From Pararobbsia alpina_A (GTDB lineage Bacteria > Pseudomonadota > Gammaproteobacteria > Burkholderiales > Burkholderiaceae), in assembly GCF_965118125.1 (NCBI RefSeq), contig NZ_OZ221287.1, positions 2,976,001-3,040,000 of the forward strand: a DNA stretch of 64,000 bases, in the 5' to 3' direction. The notes under the pieces were generated by a model. That model was not told where the DNA came from and made no database searches. It saw nothing but the letters and a program-made list of their open reading frames with translations. Both the position numbers and the translations under genes were made by a program. Below, piece after piece: positions 44,670 through 52,961 of this stretch. Each line of letters opens with the position of its first letter. Position 1 is the first letter of the stretch.

Positions 44670-45125
44670 TTACTTCGCCGCCGTCGGCGCCTTCTTCGCG
44701 CCCTTTTCCTTGGCCTTCTCGGCTTTCTTCTTGTCGTTGAGCATCTGACGCGAAGGCGGATCGGGTACCACCTTCACCGGTGCCGCGGCAACCACGCCGC
44801 GGGTCGACGTTTCGGGTCCGGCCACCGCGCTCGGCGTCAGCACGATCGGCTCGTTCGGCGACACGAACTGCACGAACACCTCGTTGTCGCGAATCATGCC
44901 GAGCTCATAGCGCGCGCGCTCCTCGAGCGCGGTCGTGCCGTTCTGGAGATCCTGCACTTCACCGGCCAGACGGTCATTGCGCGCCTTGAGGTCGGCATTG
45001 CGCTTTTGCTGATCGGAAAGCTGCGTTTCGAGTTCGTGAACGCGCAGCCAGCCGCCGCGGCCATACCACAGCGGATACTGGATCATCGCCAGCAAGGCGA
45101 TCAAAACTACCGTAACAAGCCGCAT
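44670..45125 (-). CDS. ftsB: Cell division protein FtsB
   Basis: Divisome bitopic protein working with FtsL and FtsQ. ATG 45125 starts MRLVTVVLIALLAMIQYPLW, the membrane helix with the usual YPLW motif, followed by a coiled coil (LETQLSDQQKRNADLKARND) and the short globular ERARYELGMIRDNEVFVQF. The 151 residues exceed E. coli FtsB (103) because of a Pro/Val then Lys/Ala-rich tail (DKKKAEKAKEKGAKKAP). Lies 90 bases after eno, the conserved order. Confidence 0.92.
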   Translation of the reverse strand: MRLVTVVLIALLAMIQYPLWYGRGGWLRVHELETQLSDQQKRNADLKARNDRLAGEVQDLQNGTTALEERARYELGMIRDNEVFVQFVSPNEPIVLTPSAVAGPETSTRGVVAAAPVKVVPDPPSRQMLNDKKKAEKAKEKGAKKAPTAAK

Positions 45126-45214
45126 AGACGCTGGATAAGGCAATGCCGCCGACGCAAGCGCCGGCGGCATATGAGGTTGCGTGCGCGACGCCATGGACGC
45201 GCTCTCTGCGTAGC

Positions 45215-46498
45215 TTAACGCAGGTTATAGAAGGCCGAACGGCCCGGATACGAAGCGATATCGCCGAGATCTTCCTCGATGCGCAGCAACTGGTTGTACT
45301 TCGAGATCCGGTCGCTGCGCGACAGCGAGCCCGTCTTGATCTGACCGGCGTTCAGGCCGACCGCGATATCGGCGATCGTCGAATCTTCGGTTTCGCCCGA
45401 ACGGTGCGACACGACGGCCGTGTAGCCGGCGCGCTTGGCCATCTCGATGGCGGCGAACGTTTCGGTCAGCGTGCCGATCTGGTTGATCTTGATCAGGATC
45501 GAGTTCGCGATGCCCTTCTCGATGCCTTCCTTGAGGATCTTCGTGTTCGTGACGAACAGATCGTCGCCGACGAGCTGAAGCTTGTCGCCGAGCTTGTCGG
45601 TCAGCGTCTTCCAGCCTTCCCAGTCGCCTTCAGCCATGCCGTCCTCGATCGAGACGATCGGGAACTTGTCAGCCAGCGTGCCGAGGTAGTCGGCGAATTC
45701 GGTCGACGACAGGTGCAGGCCTTCGCCCGACAGCACGTACTTGCCGTCCTTGTAGAACTCGCTCGCTGCGCAGTCGAGCGCGAGCAGCACGTCTTCACCG
45801 GCGCGGTAGCCCGCCTTTTCGATCGCCTGAATGACGGTCGACAGGCATTCGTCGTTGCTCGAGAAGTTCGGCGCGAAGCCGCCTTCGTCGCCCACTGCCG
45901 TGCTCATGCCCTTGTCGGCGAGAATCTTCTTGAGTGCGTGGAAGATTTCGGCGCCGCAACGCAGGGCTTCACGGAAGCTCGACTGGCCGACCGGCACAAT
46001 CATGAACTCTTGAATGTCGAGGCTGTTGTTCGCGTGCGCGCCGCCGTTGACGATGTTCATCATCGGCACGGGCATTTGCATCGCGCCCGAACCGCCGAAG
46101 TAGCGATACAGCGGCAGGCCGGCTTCGTCAGCCGCGGCCTTCGCGACCGCCATCGACACGGCGAGCATCGCGTTCGCGCCGAGGCGCGACTTGTTTTCGG
46201 TGCCGTCGAGTTCGATCAGCGTCTTGTCGAGGAATGCCTGCTCCGATGCGTCCAGACCCATGATCGCTTCGGAGATTTCGGTGTTGATATGTTCGACGGC
46301 CTTCAGCACGCCCTTGCCGCTGTAGCGGCCGCCTTCGCCGTCGCGCAGCTCAATGGCTTCGCGCGAACCCGTCGATGCGCCCGACGGCACAGCCGCACGG
46401 CCCATCGTGCCCGACTCGAGCAGCACATCACATTCGACGGTGGGGTTGCCGCGCGAGTCCAGGATCTCGCGGCCGATGATGTCAACGATTGCACTCAT
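45215..46498 (-). CDS. eno: Enolase
   Basis: Interconverts 2-phosphoglycerate and phosphoenolpyruvate; also a degradosome partner in E. coli. Motifs: SGASTGSREAIELRDG, VGDEGGFAPN, SIEDGMAEGDWEGW and IKINQIGTLTET, with SHRSGETEDSTIAD near the end. 427 residues, normal. Ribosome site GAGGAC lies 5 bases before ATG 46498. Confidence 0.98.
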   Translation of the reverse strand: MSAIVDIIGREILDSRGNPTVECDVLLESGTMGRAAVPSGASTGSREAIELRDGEGGRYSGKGVLKAVEHINTEISEAIMGLDASEQAFLDKTLIELDGTENKSRLGANAMLAVSMAVAKAAADEAGLPLYRYFGGSGAMQMPVPMMNIVNGGAHANNSLDIQEFMIVPVGQSSFREALRCGAEIFHALKKILADKGMSTAVGDEGGFAPNFSSNDECLSTVIQAIEKAGYRAGEDVLLALDCAASEFYKDGKYVLSGEGLHLSSTEFADYLGTLADKFPIVSIEDGMAEGDWEGWKTLTDKLGDKLQLVGDDLFVTNTKILKEGIEKGIANSILIKINQIGTLTETFAAIEMAKRAGYTAVVSHRSGETEDSTIADIAVGLNAGQIKTGSLSRSDRISKYNQLLRIEEDLGDIASYPGRSAFYNLR

Positions 46499-46758
46499 AG
46501 CGTCCTCAGAAGATATCGCTCAATTCTATTTTTGAATTCATGTGACAACCCCGACTGCACCGCGCCTCGCGACGGCTCGCTATCAATGCGAGCGCATCGT
46601 CCGGCAGCCGCACCGCAAAGGCCGCCACCCTGCTACGCATGCTCGTGCCGCCCGCCTGAGCGACGGCACGATCGTCCTGCATTCTGACGCGGCCCTGTGA
46701 CAGTCCGCGGTCTCCAACATCCTGCATCACGCAAAGCGGTGCCTTGGCGGCCCGCACA

Positions 46759-46779
46759 AGCCGGCGACATCAGCCGGCT
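46759..46779. terminator. Hairpin after kdsA
   Basis: AGCCGGC (46759-46765) and GCCGGCT (46773-46779) form a perfect 7-base-pair stem just past the kdsA stop; no T run on the minus strand. The remaining 250 bases up to eno contain no supported gene. Confidence 0.4.
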
Positions 46780-46787
46780 TGACATAC

Positions 46788-47642
46788 TCAGTTGAAATTC
46801 TCTTCGAGCAACGGGCCGCGCTTGACGGCTTCGTCGAGCGTCGACAACGTGAGCAGCAATTCTCCCATGCGGGCGAGCGGGACTGCATTCGGCCCATCGG
46901 ACAGCGCCTTGGACGGGTCCGGGTGCGTTTCCATGAACACGCCCGCGACACCGACCGCCACCGCCGCGCGCGCCAGCACGGGCACAAATTCGCGCTGACC
47001 GCCCGAACTCGTGCCCTGCCCGCCGGGCAGCTGCACCGAGTGCGTCGCGTCGAACACGACCGGCGCACCCGTCTCGCGCATGATCGCGAGCGAACGCATA
47101 TCCGAGACGAGATTGTTGTAGCCGAACGAGGCACCGCGCTCGCACGCGAGGAAGCTGTCTTCCGGCAGCCCGGCTTCGCGAGCGGCCTCGCGCGCCTTGT
47201 CGATCACGTTGCGCATGTCATGCGGCGCGAGAAACTGGCCCTTCTTGATGTTGACCGGCTTGCCCGAGCGTGCGCACGCGTGGATAAAGTCCGTCTGACG
47301 GCACAGGAACGCGGGCGTCTGCAGCACGTCGACCACCGAAGCGACTTCAGGGATTTCCTCGATCGTATGGACGTCGGTCAGCACCGGCACGTTCAACTGC
47401 TTCTTGACGGTCTCGAGAATCTGCAGCCCCTTGTCCCGGCCAGGGCCGCGAAACGACTTGCCCGAGCTCCGGTTCGCCTTGTCATACGACGACTTGTAGA
47501 TGAACGGGATATTCAGGCCGTTGCACAGTTCTTTGAGCCGGCCCGCCACGTCGATCGACATCTGCTCCGATTCGACGACGCAGGTGCCCGCGATCACGAA
47601 CATCGGCTGGTCGATACCGACCTCGAATCCGCACAATTTCAT
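46788..47642 (-). CDS. kdsA: 3-deoxy-8-phosphooctulonate (KDO-8-P) synthase
   Basis: Condenses phosphoenolpyruvate and arabinose-5-phosphate for lipopolysaccharide core KDO. The 284-residue product begins MKLCGFEVGIDQPMFVIAGT and has YKSSYDKANRSS, LTDVHTIEEIPE and VFDATHSVQLPGG. ATG 47642 lies one base after the pyrG stop; the frame open to 47777 is a pyrG shadow. Confidence 0.96.
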   Translation of the reverse strand: MKLCGFEVGIDQPMFVIAGTCVVESEQMSIDVAGRLKELCNGLNIPFIYKSSYDKANRSSGKSFRGPGRDKGLQILETVKKQLNVPVLTDVHTIEEIPEVASVVDVLQTPAFLCRQTDFIHACARSGKPVNIKKGQFLAPHDMRNVIDKAREAAREAGLPEDSFLACERGASFGYNNLVSDMRSLAIMRETGAPVVFDATHSVQLPGGQGTSSGGQREFVPVLARAAVAVGVAGVFMETHPDPSKALSDGPNAVPLARMGELLLTLSTLDEAVKRGPLLEENFN

Positions 47643-47643
47643 C

Positions 47644-49326
47644 TCAGGCTCCGGACACTTGCGTGAGCTTCGCGTGCTTGCGCGAGGCCTTGTAGTCGCG
47701 TGCGGCTTCGACATACGCCTTGAACAGCGGATGCCCGTCGCGCGGCGTCGACGTGAACTCAGGGTGGAACTGGACACCGACGAACCACGGATGGATGTCG
47801 TCGCGCAACTCCATCATTTCGGGCAGGTCTTCGGTCGGCGTGCGTGCGCTGATCACCATGCCGCCCGCTTCGAGCTGCGGCACAAAACGGTTGTTGACTT
47901 CGTAGCGGTGGCGGTGACGTTCGTTGACGTCCGTGCCATAGATCTGCGCAGCCTTCGTACCCGGCTTGACGGGGCAACGCTGCGAACCCAGGCGCATCGT
48001 GCCGCCGAGATCGGACGTTTCGGTCCGCTTCTCGACCTTGCCTTCACGATCGAACCATTCGGTGATCAGGGCAACGACCGGGTTCTTCGTTTCCGAATCG
48101 AACTCGGTGCTGTTCGCACCGGACAACCCGGCCACGTCGCGTGCGAATTCGATCACCGCCAGCTGCATGCCGAGGCAGATGCCGAGGTAAGGAATCGACG
48201 ATTCACGCGCATAGCGGATGGCCGCGATCTTGCCTTCGGTGCCGCGACGGCCGAAGCCGCCCGGCACGAGCACAGCGTCGAGATGGGCGAGCGCCGCCGG
48301 TCCGTCGGCCTCGATGACCTCCGAGTCGATGTACTCGATATTGACCTTCGTGCCCGTATGAATCGAGGCGTGACGCAATGCTTCGATCAGCGACTTGTAC
48401 GACTCCGTGAGGTCGACGTACTTGCCGACCATGCCGATCGTGACTTCGGACGTCGGGTTCTCGAGCCGCTCGACGAGGTTCGACCACATCGACAGATCGG
48501 CCGGCTTTGCGTTCGTGAGCTTGAGTTCGTCGACGATGATCGTGTCGAGACCCTGGTCGTGCAGCATCTGCGGAATCTTGTAGATGCTGTCGACGTCCCA
48601 CACCGAGATCACGGCGTCGTTCGGAATGTTCGAGAACATCGAGATCTTGGCGCGCTCGTCGTCGGGAATCTGACGGTCGGCACGGCACAGCAGCGCGTGC
48701 GGCAGGATCCCGATTTCGCGGAGCTTCTGCACGCTGTGCTGCGTCGGCTTGGTCTTGAGCTCGCCCGCCGTGTGGATATACGGCACCAGCGTCAGATGCA
48801 CGAAGCAGCAATGATTGCGGCCCATGCGCAGGCTCATCTGCCGCGCAGCCTCGAGGAACGGCAGCGATTCGATATCGCCGACCGTGCCGCCGATTTCGAC
48901 GATCGCGACATCCGGCTCGCCCGAGGTCGCACCTTGTGCGCCGCGCTCGACGAAAGCCTGGATTTCGTTCGTGATGTGCGGAATGACCTGCACGGTCTTG
49001 CCGAGATATTCGCCGCGGCGCTCCTTGCGGATCACCGACTCGTAGATCTGGCCCGTCGTGAAGTTATTGGCCTTGCGCATCTTCGTGCTGATGAAGCGCT
49101 CGTAGTGGCCAAGATCCAGATCGGTCTCTGCACCGTCTTCGGTCACGAACACCTCTCCGTGCTGGAAAGGACTCATCGTGCCGGGGTCGACGTTGATGTA
49201 GGGATCGAGTTTGAGAAGGGTGACTTTGAGGCCGCGCGATTCGAGAATCGCGGCAAGTGACGCGGCGGCAATCCCTTTACCTAGGGACGAAACGACGCCG
49301 CCGGTGACAAATACATATTTGGTCAT
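47644..49326 (-). CDS. pyrG: CTP synthase
   Basis: Aminates UTP to CTP using glutamine. Synthetase domain opens MTKYVFVTGGVVSSLGKGIA; the glutamine amidotransferase domain has PYLGICLGMQ with the catalytic Cys and GVQFHPEFTS with His/Glu. 560 residues. pyrG-kdsA coupling (one-base gap) and downstream eno-ftsB follow the common proteobacterial order. Confidence 0.98.
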   Translation of the reverse strand: MTKYVFVTGGVVSSLGKGIAAASLAAILESRGLKVTLLKLDPYINVDPGTMSPFQHGEVFVTEDGAETDLDLGHYERFISTKMRKANNFTTGQIYESVIRKERRGEYLGKTVQVIPHITNEIQAFVERGAQGATSGEPDVAIVEIGGTVGDIESLPFLEAARQMSLRMGRNHCCFVHLTLVPYIHTAGELKTKPTQHSVQKLREIGILPHALLCRADRQIPDDERAKISMFSNIPNDAVISVWDVDSIYKIPQMLHDQGLDTIIVDELKLTNAKPADLSMWSNLVERLENPTSEVTIGMVGKYVDLTESYKSLIEALRHASIHTGTKVNIEYIDSEVIEADGPAALAHLDAVLVPGGFGRRGTEGKIAAIRYARESSIPYLGICLGMQLAVIEFARDVAGLSGANSTEFDSETKNPVVALITEWFDREGKVEKRTETSDLGGTMRLGSQRCPVKPGTKAAQIYGTDVNERHRHRYEVNNRFVPQLEAGGMVISARTPTEDLPEMMELRDDIHPWFVGVQFHPEFTSTPRDGHPLFKAYVEAARDYKASRKHAKLTQVSGA

Positions 49327-49458
49327 CGCTGGGGTGCTCGCGGGAAAGCGGAATTATACCCGTGTTGACCCGGCTAAGCGAATCCGGGGCCGAAAACCCG
49401 GCCGCCCGGCCAGCACAAAATGACCCCTTCCTTTACGCGTCAAGGGTTTGCACGCGTT

Positions 49459-50286
49459 TCACGCGGCGAGTTCGAGCCGGCCGAGTTGCGACAGCATGCG
49501 CTGGATCGCACGCGCGGTTTCGATCGGGTGCTCCATCGGAAACAGATGGGAGCCTTCGATCCACTCGAAGTAGTCGCCGACGAGCCGGCGGGTTGCGTCG
49601 ACCCCGACCTGCTGCATCTCGCGCGACCGGGTGCCGGCCAGGAACCCGACGGGTACCGGCGCGCCGCGCATCACGCGCGCGCCGATCGTATGCGGGATGG
49701 TCCGGTAGATGCGGTATTCGGTGCCCCGGTCAAAGACGAGTTCGCGCGTGCCGACCGCATCGACCTTAGAGGTGCCGTGGTCAATGTAGTCCGAGAGCAT
49801 GCGCTCGTCCCAGCGCGCGAAGGCAGGCTTCGAGTGGAAATGCTTCCAGGCTTCGTCGCGGCTGCCCCAGCGCGTGCGGCGCGCTTTGGTGGCCGCCGCC
49901 GGCGACAGGCGCTCGTCGAAGCCCGTCCACTGAAACACCCGCAGCAGATTGCCGCGCCAGCCGCCGATGACCGGCGAGTCGAGCATCACCACGCCGCGCA
50001 CGCGGTGCGGCCGCTTGAGCCCGGCGAGCAGACTCAGATAGCCGCCGAGCGAATGGCCGACGAGCCATACCGGCGTGGCCGCATCGCCGCCTGCGGCATC
50101 GGCATCGATCGACGCCAGCAACTCGTCGGTCAGATGCTGCCAGTCGCGTGTCACCGGGTATCGGGGATCGTGACCGATCGTCTCGATGGCGCGGACGTCA
50201 TACTGGTCCTCGAGTTCGGCAAAGATGGTCCGGTAGACCGAAGCGGGAAAACCATTCGCATGCGAGAAATGGATGATTTCCTTCAC
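49459..50286 (-). CDS. Alpha/beta hydrolase
   Basis: Serine hydrolase-like protein of 275 residues, starting with GTG (KEIIHFSHANGFPASVYRTI). Nucleophile elbow VWLVGHSLGGYLSLLAG is intact; Asp and His candidates follow (IEGSHLFPMEHPIETARAI holds the His). Its GTG overlaps the comEC TGA (GTGA), so it is translationally coupled to comEC. Substrate unknown. Confidence 0.88.
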   Translation of the reverse strand: MKEIIHFSHANGFPASVYRTIFAELEDQYDVRAIETIGHDPRYPVTRDWQHLTDELLASIDADAAGGDAATPVWLVGHSLGGYLSLLAGLKRPHRVRGVVMLDSPVIGGWRGNLLRVFQWTGFDERLSPAAATKARRTRWGSRDEAWKHFHSKPAFARWDERMLSDYIDHGTSKVDAVGTRELVFDRGTEYRIYRTIPHTIGARVMRGAPVPVGFLAGTRSREMQQVGVDATRRLVGDYFEWIEGSHLFPMEHPIETARAIQRMLSQLGRLELAA

Positions 50287-52940
50287 TGCGATCGTCCTCC
50301 GTCGTCAGGTATCACGTCGTCCGTCACGTCATCCATCCAGTATCGGTGTTTCACGGTGCGGCACCGTTCGATGACAAAGCCCTGGCTGGCGCTCGTCGCC
50401 CGCACGGCCCCGTCACGATCGGTGCGATGCAAACGCACGCCACGTGCCCGATAGCGCTCGGCCACACGTGCCGCCGGGTGCCCGAAACGGTTGGCATAGC
50501 CTACAGGAAATACCGCGTCGCGCGGCGCAACGGAGTCGAGGAAGGATTCAGTCGACGACGTGCGGCTGCCGTGGTGGGGGGCGACCAGCAGGTCGGCGCG
50601 CAATGCGTCCGGGTCGCGGGCCACGAGCGCGCGCTCCTGCGCGGCTTCAATGTCGCCGGGCAGCAGTGCCGTCAGTACCCCGTTCGTCACCTTGATTACG
50701 CAACTCGCCGCATTGCGAAAGCCGATGCCCCGATATGGCTTGTCAGGCTTGTCGGGCCATAGCGTTTCAAACCGCACGCGCTCCCATTCCCAATGTTCGC
50801 CCGCCACGCACGCTGACGCGTCGGGCACCACCTGCCACAGTGGATCCTCGGGCGGCAACGACGCGCGCAGACTGGCGACCTGCAAGGTGCCCGTGAGCGC
50901 CGCCGCACCACCGGCATGGTCGCTGTCGGCGTGGCTCACGACCAGCCTGTCGACGCGGCGCGCGCCGAGGCTCGACAACGCGGGTACCAGGACCGCCCGG
51001 CCCGCATCGCTCTGCTCCCCGTAGCGCGGCCCCGTATCGACCACCAGCAGATGCGAGCGCGTCTGGACCAGCACCGCCGTGCCCTGCCCCACGTCGAGCA
51101 CGGTCAGCCGGAATGCGCCCTCCGGCAAGCGATCGTCACCCGGCCAGATGAGGGGCAGCCACAGCACCCAGCCTGACGCACGCAGAGGCCATCCCGACGG
51201 CATCAGGATCAGCATCGCGCCACCGATCGCAAGACACAGAACAAGCGGGTCAGGCGCCCTCAGCCACGCGACTGCCCACGCCGGACGTGCCAGCCAGTCG
51301 ATGACATACATCATCGCCTCGAGGTTGAGATGGGCGGCCTGCCAGAGCCAGCTGTCCAGCGGCGCCGGAGCGAGCACGCCAGCGAGCGTCATCGGCGTGA
51401 CCAGCAGGCTCGCCCACGGAATCGCAACGGCATTGGCCAGTGGCCCGAGCAGCGGGATGTCGAAAAACCAGCAGACCGACCCCGGCACCAGCGCGACCGT
51501 CACCGCCCATTGGGTGCGGGTTGCGTCACCGGCCCGCGCCCGGAACACCGCGGCCCATCGGCGGGTGCGCGACGGCGGCGCGTCGTCTAAACCTTCATGG
51601 GCTCCGTGCTCCGGGTCCTCGATGCACGACCGGGCCACCGACATGCGCGTCGCATTGGCCAATGCAATCGCTCCGACGGCACCGAACGATAACCAGAACC
51701 CTGCGCCCAGCACCGCCCACGGATCGACGCAGAGCACGATGAGCAACGCCCACGCGAGCACGGTTGACGCACCCGGCCGACGGGCCGACACGCACGCCGC
51801 AGCGGCCGTCGCGCACATCACGAACGCACGCAGCGCAGGCACGCCGAGCCCTGCAAGCCCCGCATAGACAAACGCCGCGAGTGCGCCCGCGATCGCCGCG
51901 ACTCGCGGCGTCGCAATCCAGATGGGCGCTCGCGCTCCCAGAACAGGAAGACGCGTCCAGGTCAGCGCAATCAGCCACGCCATCGCGCCCGCAACGAGCG
52001 ACACATGCAGGCCCGACACGGCGATCAGGTGTCGCGTGCCGGTTCGTGCAAACCGCTCCTGATCGGCCGGACTGATGTGGCTTTGGTCCCCCACGGCGAG
52101 CGCCACGACGATGCCCGCATGCGCGCCATCGCCCAGGACCGCAAGAATGCTGCGGCGGATACGGTCTCGCACGCGATGGATCGCAGCCGGCGGATCGTGC
52201 AAGGCGGCGAGCATCGCTGCGCCTGCCGGGCGGCCCGCATCATCGAGCAAGACCGGGGCGGGTCGGTCGCGCACCGTGCCCGTTGCACGAACGCTTCTTT
52301 CAAGTAATGCGGCCTCGCCATCCGATGCATGAAAGTTGGCAAGCCGGTGTGGCTTTTTCAGCCGGACCGTAAAGCGCCAGCGTTGCATCGGACGGATATC
52401 GGGCTCGCTGCCTGCCGCGTCGTCCCGCCCGGGCCGAAACTGACCGCGCGCGTCGGCCGCACTGCCGCGTCGCACGGCGTCGTCATGCCGGCGATACAGC
52501 GTGAGCAGAACCCTGCGCGGGAAGCGCGCGTCGTCGGGCACACCCCGTTCGATCTCGAACTCGAAGCGCACGCCGGGGCCCACGTCGACGGGTAGTCCGA
52601 TGACGCGACCTTCGAGGTTGAAATCGCGCCCTTCAAAGCGATCAGGCAGTACCTCGGCGAGCCGGCGCTGCGCGGACCACGCGGACCCCAGGTATCCGGC
52701 GATCGCACCGTCGATCAAGAGCGACACGATCATCACCGCCGATAAGTACGCACCTTTGTTACGGATGAGGCCCGGAGGCGATTGCGGCATGCGCGCGCGT
52801 ATCCGCCCTGCCGCTATTCCTCCGATTGCCGAAACACCACCGCACGCGACGAACGCCCACACCGCTGCGACGGCCGGCAGGGTTGCGCTGTGCTGCAACA
52901 GCATCACGCCCATCGCAAAGCCGACGGCAAAACTCCGCAT
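50283..52940 (-). CDS. comEC: DNA internalisation competence protein ComEC/Rec2
   Basis: Inner-membrane channel for single-stranded DNA uptake. The 885-residue product has an N-terminal OB-like soluble part, the Competence membrane domain with HLIAVSGLHVSLVAGAM, and a C-terminal metallo-beta-lactamase-like domain with VVSHADSDHAGGAAAL and LVAPHHGSRTSS. It starts 21 bases after the giant gene's stop without a clear ribosome site, so it may depend on read-through from that gene or from tatD. Confidence 0.93.
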   Translation of the reverse strand: MRSFAVGFAMGVMLLQHSATLPAVAAVWAFVACGGVSAIGGIAAGRIRARMPQSPPGLIRNKGAYLSAVMIVSLLIDGAIAGYLGSAWSAQRRLAEVLPDRFEGRDFNLEGRVIGLPVDVGPGVRFEFEIERGVPDDARFPRRVLLTLYRRHDDAVRRGSAADARGQFRPGRDDAAGSEPDIRPMQRWRFTVRLKKPHRLANFHASDGEAALLERSVRATGTVRDRPAPVLLDDAGRPAGAAMLAALHDPPAAIHRVRDRIRRSILAVLGDGAHAGIVVALAVGDQSHISPADQERFARTGTRHLIAVSGLHVSLVAGAMAWLIALTWTRLPVLGARAPIWIATPRVAAIAGALAAFVYAGLAGLGVPALRAFVMCATAAAACVSARRPGASTVLAWALLIVLCVDPWAVLGAGFWLSFGAVGAIALANATRMSVARSCIEDPEHGAHEGLDDAPPSRTRRWAAVFRARAGDATRTQWAVTVALVPGSVCWFFDIPLLGPLANAVAIPWASLLVTPMTLAGVLAPAPLDSWLWQAAHLNLEAMMYVIDWLARPAWAVAWLRAPDPLVLCLAIGGAMLILMPSGWPLRASGWVLWLPLIWPGDDRLPEGAFRLTVLDVGQGTAVLVQTRSHLLVVDTGPRYGEQSDAGRAVLVPALSSLGARRVDRLVVSHADSDHAGGAAALTGTLQVASLRASLPPEDPLWQVVPDASACVAGEHWEWERVRFETLWPDKPDKPYRGIGFRNAASCVIKVTNGVLTALLPGDIEAAQERALVARDPDALRADLLVAPHHGSRTSSTESFLDSVAPRDAVFPVGYANRFGHPAARVAERYRARGVRLHRTDRDGAVRATSASQGFVIERCRTVKHRYWMDDVTDDVIPDDGGRSQ

Positions 52941-52961
52941 GTCGCGCGAGGCGTACGCCGC

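Noticed and set aside
45143..46687. 514-codon plus-strand open frame
   Set aside because: Antisense shadow of enolase and ftsB.
47643..47777. N-terminal extension of kdsA
   Set aside because: Overlaps the pyrG 3' end in another frame; ATG 47642 matches family starts.
47500..49260. 586-codon plus-strand open frame opposite pyrG
   Set aside because: Arg/His/Asp-rich shadow of a clear CTP synthase gene; no motif and no start signal.
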